A stretch of DNA of 64,000 nt, from NCBI GenBank assembly GCA_900544205.1, contig UQUG01000003.1, positions 16,867 to 80,866 on the forward strand. Direction: 5' to 3'. This document shows, piece by piece, positions 35,256 to 43,572 of the stretch (its first letter is position 1; the number at the start of each line of letters is the position of its first letter). Below the pieces are notes generated by a model. That model saw only the letters and a program-made list of their open reading frames with translations. It was not told the origin of the DNA and made no database searches. Origin of the DNA: an uncultured Collinsella sp. Lineage in GTDB: Bacteria > Actinomycetota > Coriobacteriia > Coriobacteriales > Coriobacteriaceae. Position numbers and translations under genes: made by a program.

Positions 35256-37439
35256 TTACCTCACCGCATCCTCGGCGGCAATCTTGAACGATTGCAGGTA
35301 GTTCTCGTACAGGCGGACGACGTCGAGCCCAGGCAGTTGTGCCTTGACGGAGGCGTATCGAGCCGTGTCGTCCGTGATCACATAGGCGCACCCTATGCTG
35401 GCATTCTGCTTGACGGCGTCTATGAAAGCGCCGACCGAAGCAAAGTCGAAAAGGACGGCGTAGGCGTCGGCCATGGCAAAGCCCGGCTGCTCGTGCTTGA
35501 TGATGCTGCCACGCGAACCAGCGCGCAGCCAGAGCAGGGGCGCGATCTCCTCGAAGGCCACGCCCAGCTCGACGGCGTCTGGGTCTTCGTAGGTGAGGTC
35601 GAAGAAGACGGCGTTTTCCTCGAAGCCGTCGGCCATGGGGAACTCGTCGGTGAACTTGTAGTCACCCTTGATGGGATCGCCCTCGGGCGTCTTGCCCGTG
35701 ATGGCCGCCGTGACGCGAGGTTTGGTAACGTACTGGCAGATGCCCAGTGCCTCCCATTCGGGGTCGCCCTGACGAAGACCGCGCTTGGTGAGCTTTTTGG
35801 ATTCGTCCTCGGAGACCTCGTTGTTCGTTACGCTGATGGAGCGCCTGCGCCCGCCGTCCTGATGGTTCAAGCGCATGACGGCATGTGCCGTGGTGCCCGA
35901 TCCTGAGAAGAAATCGACTACAAGGGCGTCGGGCTTGTCGGCAACAACGGAAGCGATTGAGAGCTCGGTCGCATAAAGGGACTTTGGAAATGTGAAGCGC
36001 CTATCGCCGATGAACTTTTTGATATATCGGCTCCCGTATTCACCGGCAGAGAACTGTGTGCCACTCCAAACGGTTGTTGGAATGGCAGAGCGCTCTCCCT
36101 GCTCTTCGAGAAGCAAGGACCCATCCTCAGCCTTGCCGATGAGTTTAATTTCTCCATTCTTGAGACGCTCCTCTTGGGAATCTCCTAGGTAAAGGAGGGA
36201 GTACCGATCACTCTTTCTGTTGTACTCACCTACTTTTGCGCACCCGCGATCAAGCTTGGCCTGTAGAGCATTTTGGGAGATCCTCCAAGTCGCCTCTCGG
36301 CCATCGGTCCTAATAGGCCAAACTGCCCTGAGACCCGTTTTTGTCGGTATCTTTGTCCAGTCTTGTTCAAGGGGGAGAGAAGCGCCGAGCTCCTTAATGG
36401 TCGCGGTCTCCTCATCGATATAGATGGGGTAAAAGAGGTTCGGCCTTGCGGTACGAGCGGCATTGGGACCGCCCCTCAGCAGCCGCTCCCAACGTACTTT
36501 ACGTTGGGAGCGGCTGCTCGACGCGTCATCAGCCACTTTTTCCTCAAGTTCTCCGAACTCAACGGAATAGAGTCTGCGGTCCACTTGGCACGGCGCGGCG
36601 GTACCAAAAAAGCAGAAGACAGCGTACTCGTCAGCTCTCTTGAACTGGTTGCCGCGGGCAACCCCGTTCTTGTTTATGGTGATTGAAACTGTCTGGATAC
36701 CGGTCGCGTTGGGAAAAACGCTCTCTAAAAGAAGCTCAAGCCTTGCGTACTCCTTCTCGTCGATCGTCACGATGAGTACGGAATCGTTAGGGTTGAGCAG
36801 CTGCTTGGCGAGTTTGAGGCGGCGCTCCATGAAGGCAAGCCACTTGGAATGGCGATAGGCGTCGGAGCCGTCGACGTAATCGTTGTTGTATTTCCAGTCG
36901 CGGGCGCCAGTGTTATAGGGCGGGTCAATATATATGCAGTCCACTTTGCCTGCATAGGCAAAGGCCAAGGTTTCAAGAGCATGGTAGTTCTCGCCGTTAA
37001 TGACTACTTGATAGGGCTTATCGCCAGCGCGCTCGACGCGCCCAGTTTCTTTGAGGCCAGCATAAATCGGCTGGTCATACTCAGCAACAGGCACGACATC
37101 GTCGACGGCAACGGAGCGGGGCTCACATTCGTTTTCGTCATATGAGGGCGATTGATATGGCTTTAGATCAGCAACCCCCCCCCGAACGGTATTTACCAAC
37201 CAAAGCAGTTGGGAGCTAGAGTCCTCTTTTTTACCACGCTCGGGAAGCACCTGTACGACATCGCCCTCCATGATAGGTTTGCCATAAAGGCGAAGTCGCT
37301 CTGGACGGTTGTGTTCGAACACAAGCCCAAACTGGCGCTGCGCCGCAAAGGCGCGGATGTCGGCAGCGAGCTGACGATCGCCCAACTTGACAGCGCGATC
37401 AACAAGGTTCTGAACGACCGCTTGCGCCGTCTGAGACAT
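35256..37439 (-). CDS. Adenine-specific DNA methyltransferase (Mod) of Type III-like system
   Basis: A 727-residue beta-class methylase. The catalytic motif IV IDPPYNTGARDWKYNND is at residues 171-187, and the AdoMet motif I DFFSGSGTTAHAVM near 510 follows it, so DPPY before FxGxG is the Mod order. The region between is the target-recognition part. N-terminal 130 residues are family-specific, with no catalytic motif. ATG 37439 overlaps the stop of the upstream RHH gene as TGATG, so translation is coupled. Inside the target-recognition region is a perfect 19-bp inverted repeat (36478-36518). The C-terminus ends two bases before res. Confidence 0.88.
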   Translation of the reverse strand: MSQTAQAVVQNLVDRAVKLGDRQLAADIRAFAAQRQFGLVFEHNRPERLRLYGKPIMEGDVVQVLPERGKKEDSSSQLLWLVNTVRGGVADLKPYQSPSYDENECEPRSVAVDDVVPVAEYDQPIYAGLKETGRVERAGDKPYQVVINGENYHALETLAFAYAGKVDCIYIDPPYNTGARDWKYNNDYVDGSDAYRHSKWLAFMERRLKLAKQLLNPNDSVLIVTIDEKEYARLELLLESVFPNATGIQTVSITINKNGVARGNQFKRADEYAVFCFFGTAAPCQVDRRLYSVEFGELEEKVADDASSSRSQRKVRWERLLRGGPNAARTARPNLFYPIYIDEETATIKELGASLPLEQDWTKIPTKTGLRAVWPIRTDGREATWRISQNALQAKLDRGCAKVGEYNRKSDRYSLLYLGDSQEERLKNGEIKLIGKAEDGSLLLEEQGERSAIPTTVWSGTQFSAGEYGSRYIKKFIGDRRFTFPKSLYATELSIASVVADKPDALVVDFFSGSGTTAHAVMRLNHQDGGRRRSISVTNNEVSEDESKKLTKRGLRQGDPEWEALGICQYVTKPRVTAAITGKTPEGDPIKGDYKFTDEFPMADGFEENAVFFDLTYEDPDAVELGVAFEEIAPLLWLRAGSRGSIIKHEQPGFAMADAYAVLFDFASVGAFIDAVKQNASIGCAYVITDDTARYASVKAQLPGLDVVRLYENYLQSFKIAAEDAVR
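36478..36518. repeat. Perfect 19-bp inverted repeat inside mod
   Basis: AGCAGCCGCTCCCAACGTA (36478-36496), loop CTT (36497-36499), then the exact reverse complement (36500-36518). It lies within the coding frame of mod (encoding SSSRSQRKVRWERLL) and would form a very stable hairpin in DNA and mRNA. Confidence 0.9.
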
Positions 37440-37606
37440 CACTTCTCCCCCTTGCACTTCTCGTCAATCCATTCGCGCAGGACTTTAGCCACCGTCTTAT
37501 CCTGGCGCGCGGCATAGGACTTAAGAGCCCGCTTATCCTCGCGGGTTATCGAGAGCGTGAACTTATCTAGCTCCCTTTCGGCATGAACAGCCTGATCTTC
37601 CTCCAT
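37439..37606 (-). CDS. Ribbon-helix-helix-like small regulator of restriction operon
   Basis: A 55-residue protein: MEEDQAVHAERELDKFTLSI, then TREDKRALKSYAARQDKTVA and KVLREWIDEKCKGEK. The short strand (FTLSI) followed by two helices is the RHH fold of Arc/CopG type. GGAGGGGCG precedes the ATG at 37606. Its TGA overlaps the mod ATG, so it is the first gene of an operon RHH-mod-res. A perfect 24-bp palindrome 64-87 bases upstream is the likely binding site. I infer autorepression that delays or tunes restriction, comparable in role to the C proteins of other systems, although those are XRE proteins. Confidence 0.75.
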   Translation of the reverse strand: MEEDQAVHAERELDKFTLSITREDKRALKSYAARQDKTVAKVLREWIDEKCKGEK

Positions 37607-37669
37607 GATCGCCCCTCCGAATTGACCTGTTCTACGTTCCTTAATTGACCGAAATCATTTTACTTCAGA

Positions 37670-37693
37670 ATACGTAATTACGTAATTACGTAT
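37670..37693. promoter_or_regulatory. Perfect 24-bp palindromic operator with three 8-bp repeats
   Basis: A perfect palindrome built of three tandem copies of TACGTAAT (last one partial). The 8-base period matches tandem RHH dimer sites. On the minus strand TTACGT inside it and TAAAAT downstream are spaced 17 bases, a possible promoter for the restriction operon that the palindrome would overlap. Confidence 0.75.
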
Positions 37694-37812
37694 GCCAATT
37701 TGAGCCATGCATCACTCAATCACTAGTCAGTATTCGTTGACGAATCGTTGGGGATAACGAATATATCGAGGTAGACAGTCGTTTTTTCCGTCTGTGAGTA
37801 CCAGCAAATCGA

Positions 37813-37843
37813 TACTCAAAACGTCGTGAGTACATTTTGAGTA
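37813..37843. other. Hairpin in non-coding right end of mobilizable element
   Basis: TACTCAAAA (37813-37821) pairs with TTTTGAGTA (37835-37843). GAGTAC words recur around it. The stretch 37700-38050 has no gene; it also contains AATAATCCCAG near 37958, a word repeated near 43526 at the right end of the next segment and possibly an integrase arm site. Confidence 0.45.
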
Positions 37844-38052
37844 CCAGTCCGAGCGGCCTCTTGCGGGCGGACGCGATCTGCCGGTCAGCATTAATTGAAA
37901 TAAATTGATGGCGTTACTTCGGTAATTGAAAACACTTTAAAAAATACCAGCAAACAATAATCCCAGCTAAACAGCTTGAGAGATTGCGTGGCTGGTTTGC
38001 ATGTACCACATACACCACAATGCACAAGCATCCATGGCACGCAAATAAAAAA

Positions 38053-38080
38053 CGAGGGAGGCCGCATCCGACCTCCCTCG
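38053..38080 (-). terminator. Hairpin next to attachment copy 4
   Basis: CGAGGGAGG (38053-38061) pairs with CCTCCCTCG (38072-38080), with an A-rich tract at 38044-38052 that reads as a T-run on the minus strand. Probable minus-strand terminator at the element end. Confidence 0.6.
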
Positions 38081-38094
38081 CAAAGAGCTATTTA

Positions 38095-38106
38095 CTATTC
38101 CCACTC
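38095..38106. repeat. guaA-type attachment site copy 4 (right end of mobilizable element)
   Basis: CTATTCCCACTC; minus-strand frame RTEWE-stop. With copy 3 it brackets an 18.7-kb segment containing int, xis, rep-like, mob and restriction genes. Confidence 0.7.
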
Positions 38107-38196
38107 AGTACGACGAGAATCACTTCTCGTCTATCTGGTGGTGTCTCGCCCACAAAAAACGGACGCAACGGCACTCTGCGGTACGCCACGGCACCA

Positions 38197-38272
38197 AACT
38201 GGGACAGCACTGCTCTCTTCCATGAAACTCAAATTCAACTCAGTGGTGTTGAGTTTCATTTTTGTCCCAGTT
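38197..38272 (+). terminator. Nested inverted repeats near attachment copy 4
   Basis: Outer arms AACTGGGACA (38197-38206) and TGTCCCAGTT (38263-38272). Inner arms ATGAAACTCAA (38222-38232) and TTGAGTTTCAT (38249-38259), then a T-run. A structure with the same words stands about 117 bases after attachment copy 5, so it is part of the element end. The bases up to 38530 hold no gene. Confidence 0.65.
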
Positions 38273-38530
38273 GCCGGCTGCGGAGCGAAAACGGCTGATT
38301 CGATCCCGAAATCAGTCCAGCTCGACCTGAAAAGCGGCTTGCCACCAGCGTAAGTTGCAAGTGAATAATCGCAAGTGGTTTACGCTTTGAGAGTAAACCG
38401 CAGCTCAACGCAATAAGCCATCTGAAGTATTCGTTTGGAATAAATGCAGATGGCTTGTTGCTAATCGGCTAAAGGTTGAAATTACTCTCTGCTGAGACAG
38501 TTTGTCCCAACAGGGGGCTGACCTCGAGAA

Positions 38531-39112
38531 CTACAGGCTTTGAATTTCCGTACGGAACTCAAAATGGGTTGAAGGGTCCTCGTCGGGATCGTCTTCCCAG
38601 TTGACAGACTCATCGTACAAGAGGTTCTCGATTCTCTCGCCATTCTTGAGAACTATCATTTCGGAGAACCAGACCTCCTTGTCGAGCATGATGATGCCCG
38701 AATCCGTATGGAGGGCGATGGCCTGTGGATACTCAAGCTTTGCGACCAGGGAGCCTTCGCCATAGATATCTGCAACGTCGTTGACAACGGTAACAGCGAC
38801 GATAGTCTCGTTGACTTCGAACGTGGTCGTATCAGCCCCCACTTCGGGGATGCTGAGCATTTCCTCCGAAGATTCAACAACTGACAGCAAGCCAAACTCT
38901 TCGAGCGTGCCGAACTCGTCAACGACGATGTTGTTCAGGAAGTTGTTGACGTCGATGTCAAAGCCCTCGAAGTGCAGGCGGACGGTATTCCAGCTGTTGT
39001 CGGGAGGAGCCGCCAGAACTGCATCGATAGTGAGCAGCTTGGAGCCCTTCATCTGCTTCAGGAGCAGCTCTTCTGCGTGGTTGAATCTTTTATTAGCGTG
39101 TTCCATTGCCAT
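38531..39112 (-). CDS. Hypothetical protein, possible immunity protein
   Basis: A 193-residue acidic protein with a helical N-terminus (MAMEHANKRFNHAEELLLKQ) and beta-rich remainder (DNSWNTVRLHFEGFDIDVNN; GSLVAKLEYPQAIALHTDSG). ATG 39112 has AAAGGG at 6 bases and overlaps the TGA of the upstream 95-codon gene by one base, so the two are coupled. If that gene is a toxin tip, this acidic partner would be its immunity protein; that is inference from arrangement and charge. No family recognised. Confidence 0.7.
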   Translation of the reverse strand: MAMEHANKRFNHAEELLLKQMKGSKLLTIDAVLAAPPDNSWNTVRLHFEGFDIDVNNFLNNIVVDEFGTLEEFGLLSVVESSEEMLSIPEVGADTTTFEVNETIVAVTVVNDVADIYGEGSLVAKLEYPQAIALHTDSGIIMLDKEVWFSEMIVLKNGERIENLLYDESVNWEDDPDEDPSTHFEFRTEIQSL

Positions 39113-39399
39113 CACTTTCCCTTTCTGACGAAGTGTATCTTCAGGGACTTAATTCCAGGAGCGTTCCTCGCTTTCAATTCGACAACCGGGGATTTGCCCT
39201 TCGAAGAAGAAACAAGTCTATGGGAGACGATGCTGCCGTCTCTCATCCTGTACATCATGCCTTTGCCCTCGGTTGACATGGGGCTACCACACTCGGAGTT
39301 CCAGGACGGTCGTATACGCACAGCTCGATGTGGGTTGAGGCCCTTGGCCCTTCGTGCCGGAGAGGCACTTTCTTTCGCAAGGAAAAAGCCATTTGGCAA
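39112..39399 (-). CDS. Possible orphan polymorphic-toxin C-terminal domain
   Basis: A 95-codon basic frame: SPARRAKGLNPHRAVRIRPS, then WNSECGSPMSTEGKGMMYRM and a Lys-rich end SLKIHFVRKGK. The phrase SPMxTEGKGMMYxMxDG resembles the tip domain of secreted polymorphic toxins. There is no good start: TTG 39399 lacks a ribosome site and the frame stays open upstream into a strong hairpin at 39448. It may therefore be the severed end of a larger toxin gene. The stop overlaps the start of the acidic partner gene. Confidence 0.45.
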   Translation of the reverse strand: MPNGFFLAKESASPARRAKGLNPHRAVRIRPSWNSECGSPMSTEGKGMMYRMRDGSIVSHRLVSSSKGKSPVVELKARNAPGIKSLKIHFVRKGK

Positions 39400-39447
39400 A
39401 TCCGTTGCATCCGAATCGCCCTGTCTGAGGGCTAGACCGGTATTTCT

Positions 39448-39485
39448 AATGCAGGGAAGTTGCGAATCTACGACTTCCCTGCATT
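39448..39485. terminator. Strong hairpin between divergent genes
   Basis: A perfect 13-bp stem AATGCAGGGAAGT (39448-39460) with its reverse complement (39473-39485), loop 12. It lies upstream of both the toxin-like frame (minus) and rloA (plus). This is an odd place for a terminator and suggests a rearrangement junction. Confidence 0.65.
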
Positions 39486-39605
39486 ATTCTGCCTTCCTTC
39501 TCCTTCTTCCGTAAACCGCGCATGCCTGCTCTGTCTCGGAACCCTTCCTTGATTAATGCAACGAAAGAGATATAATCTCATTCAACGATTCGAAAGGAAA
39601 AGGAA

Positions 39606-40955
39606 ATGCTACTGAACTTCACCGTGGGCAATTGGATGTCATACCGCGACGAGGCGTCGCTGAACATGGTCGCCTCGCTCGAGCGCCAGCATGCTCGGAC
39701 GCTGGCCAAGATCCCTGGGTTCCGCAGCAAGAAGGCCCTGCCGGTTGCCGCTGTCTACGGAGGCAACGCGTCCGGCAAGACGGGCCTGTTCAAGGGGATG
39801 GCCGCGCTCAAGCACATGGTCACGGGCGAAATCGGCGTGGACGAGCTCCTTCCCATAGAGCCCTTCATGCTAGAGAGGGAATCGGCATCGGAGCCGACCG
39901 TCTTCGACGTCACGTTCCTGGCGGGCAGGACCGTCTACCGCTACGTCGTTGAGGCGACCCTGGATGGTGTTTCCTACGAGTCGCTCGAGCGCGTGCTCGA
40001 GAAGGAGAGTATCGACATCTTCGAGCGCGACGAGCTTTCGGAGGACGGCAAGTACATCTTCAACGAGTCATGCCTCGGTCCCTCCGACTTCCTAGAGTTC
40101 GTGGGCAAGTCGACCCGCCGCAACCAGACCTTCCTCGGCAGCGCCGTCTCCCAGAACGTCGAAACGTTGCAGGAGGCCTACGATTGGTTTGCCGACACGC
40201 TGCAGCTCGTAGGCGTGGAGTCCCATGCCTGGACCTTCGCCAACGCCGCGGGAACCCGCGAGGGCTTCTTCGAATATGCCGAGGACACGCTCTCCCGCCT
40301 GGACACCGGTATTTGCGGGCTGACCGGAGAGCGCCTCGATCTCGACGCGCTGCCGAAAAGCGCAAAGCTTCGCAAGAGAGTGGCCGGGCTCGAGGCCGAC
40401 GAGATAATGACCTTGGTCATGGAGAAAGCTCCCGGTGACTACGGCTTCGAGATGATAACGGTGCACGTGGACGATGGGCATCCGGTGGTGGAGCGCATGC
40501 GCACCCTTCACCAGGGCGCGGACGGCGAGAAGCGCAGCTTCGGCCTGGGGATGGAGTCCTCCGGCACCCAGCGCCTGATGGGGCTGCTGCCCATGCTGTT
40601 CGACCTGCAGGGGTCCGATGACGCCGTGGGATCCAAGGTGTACGTCGTGGACGAGCTGGACCGGTGCCTGCACACCATGCTGACCACGCGCCTGGTGGAG
40701 GACTTCCTGGCCACCTGCGGGCCCGACACTCGCAAGCAGCTGCTGTTCACCACCCACGACCTGCTGCTCATGGACCAATCCCTGATGCGCCGCGACGAGA
40801 TGTACATAGCCCAGCGCGGCGTGGACGGCAAGTCCGAGCTGGTCGGGCTCACCGAGTTCGACGGCATCCGCTACGACAAGGACCTTATCCGCAGCTACCT
40901 GGACGGCCGCTTCGGCGGCATCCCGATGCTGCGGGAGGAGGCGGCCCGTGGCTAG
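39606..40955 (+). CDS. RloA/AbiLi-type AAA ATPase (phage defence)
   Basis: A 449-residue SMC-like/AAA15 ATPase: MLLNFTVGNWMSYRDEASLN (typical N-terminal strand), Walker A AAVYGGNASGKTGLFKG (about 49-65), ABC-type signature FGLGMESSGTQRLMGLLP and Walker B VYVVDELDRCLHTMLTTRLV with a following His in TTHDLLLMDQ. This is the RloA/AbiLi family that acts with RloB. GGAAAAGGAA precedes the ATG. It overlaps rloB by 8 bases. The system probably senses phage or aberrant DNA/RNP and the ATPase licenses the RloB nuclease. Confidence 0.85.
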   Translation: MLLNFTVGNWMSYRDEASLNMVASLERQHARTLAKIPGFRSKKALPVAAVYGGNASGKTGLFKGMAALKHMVTGEIGVDELLPIEPFMLERESASEPTVFDVTFLAGRTVYRYVVEATLDGVSYESLERVLEKESIDIFERDELSEDGKYIFNESCLGPSDFLEFVGKSTRRNQTFLGSAVSQNVETLQEAYDWFADTLQLVGVESHAWTFANAAGTREGFFEYAEDTLSRLDTGICGLTGERLDLDALPKSAKLRKRVAGLEADEIMTLVMEKAPGDYGFEMITVHVDDGHPVVERMRTLHQGADGEKRSFGLGMESSGTQRLMGLLPMLFDLQGSDDAVGSKVYVVDELDRCLHTMLTTRLVEDFLATCGPDTRKQLLFTTHDLLLMDQSLMRRDEMYIAQRGVDGKSELVGLTEFDGIRYDKDLIRSYLDGRFGGIPMLREEAARG

Positions 40956-41553
40956 GAGATCAAATAAGGAATCGCTCAAGCGAAAGACGGGCGGCCGCGA
41001 GTACCGCGCCGTATGCTGGGTGAGCGCCGAGGGGCAAACGGAGAAGGACTACCTGCGCATGGACGCCTTCAAAGGCGCATCGATGGCGGTGAAGTTTCCC
41101 AAGGACGTCCACCCCGACAGGCGCAACCCCGCAGCGGTGCTCAAGCGCTTCCAGAAGGCGATGCGCACCGAGGACTTCCGCAAGGGAGACGAGGCGTGGA
41201 TCGTGGTGGACGTAGACACCTGGGGAGACGTCGAGTTCGCCGAGCTGCTCTCCTGGGCGGCGAGCGACCCACGGCATCACCTGGCCATCAGCAACCCCAA
41301 GTTCGAGCTGTTCCTGGTGATGCACTTCGAGCGCGGCAACGGCTGCACCACGCCACAGAAGGTCGATGCCACCCTCAAACGCTACTGGCCCCGCTATGAC
41401 AAGCGCGTGAGTGCCACCCGTTTCTCCCTCGACGAGGTCAAGTCAGCCGTCGAGGCGGCAAGAATGAAGCGGGCAGGCTGCCAAGACGCCTTCCCGGCGC
41501 CCGGCATGACCGACGCCCACCTGCTAGTCGAACGGCTGATTGAAGGGATGTAG
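40948..41553 (+). CDS. RloB-type TOPRIM-like nuclease partner
   Basis: A 201-residue protein. The start is basic (RRSNKESLKRKTGGREYRAV), then CWVSAEGQTEKDYL with the TOPRIM-type Glu, DEAWIVVDVDTWGD with the DxD acidic pair, and ISNPKFELFLVMHFE. This order (EGxTE, DxDxWxD, SNPxFExWLLxH) is characteristic of RloB/AbiLii proteins. GTG 40948 overlaps rloA. Expected to be the nuclease effector of the pair; abortive infection is known for AbiL. Confidence 0.85.
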   Translation: MARRSNKESLKRKTGGREYRAVCWVSAEGQTEKDYLRMDAFKGASMAVKFPKDVHPDRRNPAAVLKRFQKAMRTEDFRKGDEAWIVVDVDTWGDVEFAELLSWAASDPRHHLAISNPKFELFLVMHFERGNGCTTPQKVDATLKRYWPRYDKRVSATRFSLDEVKSAVEAARMKRAGCQDAFPAPGMTDAHLLVERLIEGM

Positions 41554-41643
41554 GAGGCCAGATATCTGGGCTCAGGTTCTTCGAGGACGGGAGCGTGAAG
41601 AGATGGCTTTTGAGGCTGAGAGAGATTGACGGTGGGGGTGCCA

Positions 41644-42924
41644 ATGAGTGACGACTTTAGCTTCACCATAAAGATACCTTGCGATGAGGATGGGTTTGTC
41701 TTATTGCAATGCCCTCAATGCGGCGAGTTCTTCAAGCTGAGACCGAATGATTACGAGTCGGATGACGTTTTGGAAGTCTGCTGTCCAGCCTGTGGCATCG
41801 TGTCCGACAGTTATCTGACCGAGGACGTCGTCGATCTTGCGATGACCATCGCGAAGAACAAGGCTTTCGAGGCGATTCACAAGGAGATGAAGAAGCTCGA
41901 ACGGCAGACCAAGGGCAAAGCAGTGTCGTTCAAGGCGGGCAGACCACCTAGACCTGATGACGAGCCTGTCTTGCAGCCTTCTATAGATGCGCTTGCCATT
42001 ACGACCTGCAGGCACTGCGGAATGCAGTCGAAAGTGTCACGCCTTCTTTCAATGTCGATGTACGTGTGTCCGTTATGCGGGGTGAGCAATTTAATGATCG
42101 ATAAGACCGATTTCAAAAAGACCCTATATCGCTTCAACCATGAAGCTAACATCCTCTTGCGCTCGAACTGGGAAGAGTCGCCTGCTCCCTTCAAGCGGTT
42201 CCTTGACCGCATTGAAGGCGAGCCAGTTATCAAGGAATACCTCGATAACTGTGTCAACAACCATACGCCTGAGGGTTTCGGTGCTGATGAAGACGTTCGG
42301 GAGGTAGCGGCGCAACCTGGGGTAACCTTCATCAATTTCAGCACAATACCCGAGGAAGAGAGCGCAGAGGTCTACCTCATCCTCAAGGCGGTGATTGCGC
42401 AGGACATTCATGGTAGAAGCTACTTCTACTACACCTTTGCGAGTGGAAACAAGTATCCCGACATGTACAAGGGTTTCTTGGACAAGGTCGTGTGGCGCCT
42501 TATCGCGAACATAACTGAGCACTTGACCATGATTGGAATAGAAATGGGACTCGACAACAGCGACTCCGTCACCAACAATATCGGCACTGTTCAGAACTTG
42601 CAGATGAATCAGGCGGCTGGTGGTTCGACCATCAATGCCACTCAAAACAATGGCATAAACGAAGCCCAGCTGAGCGATTTGCTCAACGCTATACTCACCG
42701 CTGCCGAGGATGAAATAGAGGATACGGAAAGCGTCGAAGACGTGCGCGATAGCGTAGAGATCATTCGGGTGCAGATGGAGAGCGGCGAGCCGAAACGTGG
42801 TGTGCTCAAAGGCACGCTTAGCGTTCTGCATGGAGTTAACGGTGGTGTGCAATTTGTTGCAGCGCTCGCGCAGATTATCGAATTCATTAACATGAGCGGC
42901 TTCCAGTTCCCTCTGCCTGGCTAA
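41644..42924 (+). CDS. Double zinc-finger protein with hydrophobic C-terminal helix, near rloAB
   Basis: A 426-residue protein. Two Cys4 ribbons are clear: CPQCGEFFKLRPNDYES paired with CCPACG (about residues 20-50), and CRHCGMQSKVSRLLSMSMY then CPLCG (about 127-150). A mixed domain follows (200-300). The C-terminal part has a Gly/Asn/Gln-rich spacer (NIGTVQNLQMNQAAGGSTIN), an acidic helix (TAAEDEIEDTESVEDVRDSV) and a hydrophobic end (GVNGGVQFVAALAQIIEFIN). Spacers and hydrophobic ends of this kind occur in several defence-associated proteins. It starts 91 bases after rloB, same strand, with a GTGGGGGTG site. It could be a third component, or an independent defence gene. Confidence 0.7.
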   Translation: MSDDFSFTIKIPCDEDGFVLLQCPQCGEFFKLRPNDYESDDVLEVCCPACGIVSDSYLTEDVVDLAMTIAKNKAFEAIHKEMKKLERQTKGKAVSFKAGRPPRPDDEPVLQPSIDALAITTCRHCGMQSKVSRLLSMSMYVCPLCGVSNLMIDKTDFKKTLYRFNHEANILLRSNWEESPAPFKRFLDRIEGEPVIKEYLDNCVNNHTPEGFGADEDVREVAAQPGVTFINFSTIPEEESAEVYLILKAVIAQDIHGRSYFYYTFASGNKYPDMYKGFLDKVVWRLIANITEHLTMIGIEMGLDNSDSVTNNIGTVQNLQMNQAAGGSTINATQNNGINEAQLSDLLNAILTAAEDEIEDTESVEDVRDSVEIIRVQMESGEPKRGVLKGTLSVLHGVNGGVQFVAALAQIIEFINMSGFQFPLPG

Positions 42925-43414
42925 AGACTGCGGCCTCAACATAGTCGTCACCTTGTGACACGCTGCGACGATGTCCGTACCAGTTTGGTGCGGGCATCCT
43001 TATGTTTGCCCGCCTTACGAGACGAAAGGCAGGCAGGAACATGGACGGTGAGACCAATGGCGGCCAGGAAGCCACTTTCGGAATAATCCGGGGCCGTTTT
43101 CCGCCCGGATTCTGCCCGGCTCGGCATTCCGAAACCGCCTTCGGGACGCCTTCCCCCGGCGTTTTCGGATGGTTCTTTACTCCCTATTTCTGACCTGGCG
43201 TTTTGCGTTTTCGGTCCCCAGAAAACAGGGGGTGATTACAAAGTGATTACAAACCGGCCCCGCGACGCCCGCCGATCTCGCGAGGATAATATCGGGTGGC
43301 TTGCAAAACTGCCTCTGGGTCAACGCGGTTGAGCGTCCCTTAGTAGCCCTCAGAAGCGGGCTCCACCTTTTCGGGATAATCCGAATCGGTTTGCGCAGGT
43401 AAACAGGCAGAAAA

Positions 43415-43446
43415 GAGCCCCCGGAAAACCTCGTTTCCGGGGGCTC
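43415..43446. terminator. Strong terminator-like hairpin
   Basis: A perfect 13-bp stem GAGCCCCCGGAAA (43415-43427) with TTTCCGGGGGCTC (43434-43446). AAAA precedes it, so it fits a minus-strand terminator (for the remnant at 43457). The 640 bases from 42925 to 43560 hold only this hairpin and that remnant. Confidence 0.65.
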
Positions 43447-43456
43447 GCGCCCTTCG

Positions 43457-43531
43457 TTATTCCTCGAAGTCGCCGGTGGTTGTGTTCACCATCAGGTACC
43501 GTCGTTGACTGTTAATAGCTAAAATAATCCC
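43457..43531 (-). pseudogene. Short C-terminal gene remnant
   Basis: Minus-strand codons read AINSQRRYLMVNTTTGDFEE then stop, directly before a strong terminator. The sequence looks like a genuine protein end, but the rest of the gene is gone (in-frame stop upstream at about 43535). Family unknown. Confidence 0.35.
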
Positions 43532-43560
43532 AGTTCAAACAGCATTTTTTGGTCAAAAAC

Positions 43561-43572
43561 TTATTCCCACTC
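43561..43572. repeat. guaA-type attachment site copy 5
   Basis: TTATTCCCACTC; on the minus strand the frame reads GKTITTEWE-stop, very similar to a true guaA end. It separates the rloAB segment from the efflux/ABC-F segment. Confidence 0.7.

Noticed and set aside
43002..43193. 63-codon ORF after the zinc-finger gene
   Set aside because: No ribosome site, unnatural Pro/Gly/Phe composition and lying in a gap with terminator hairpins.
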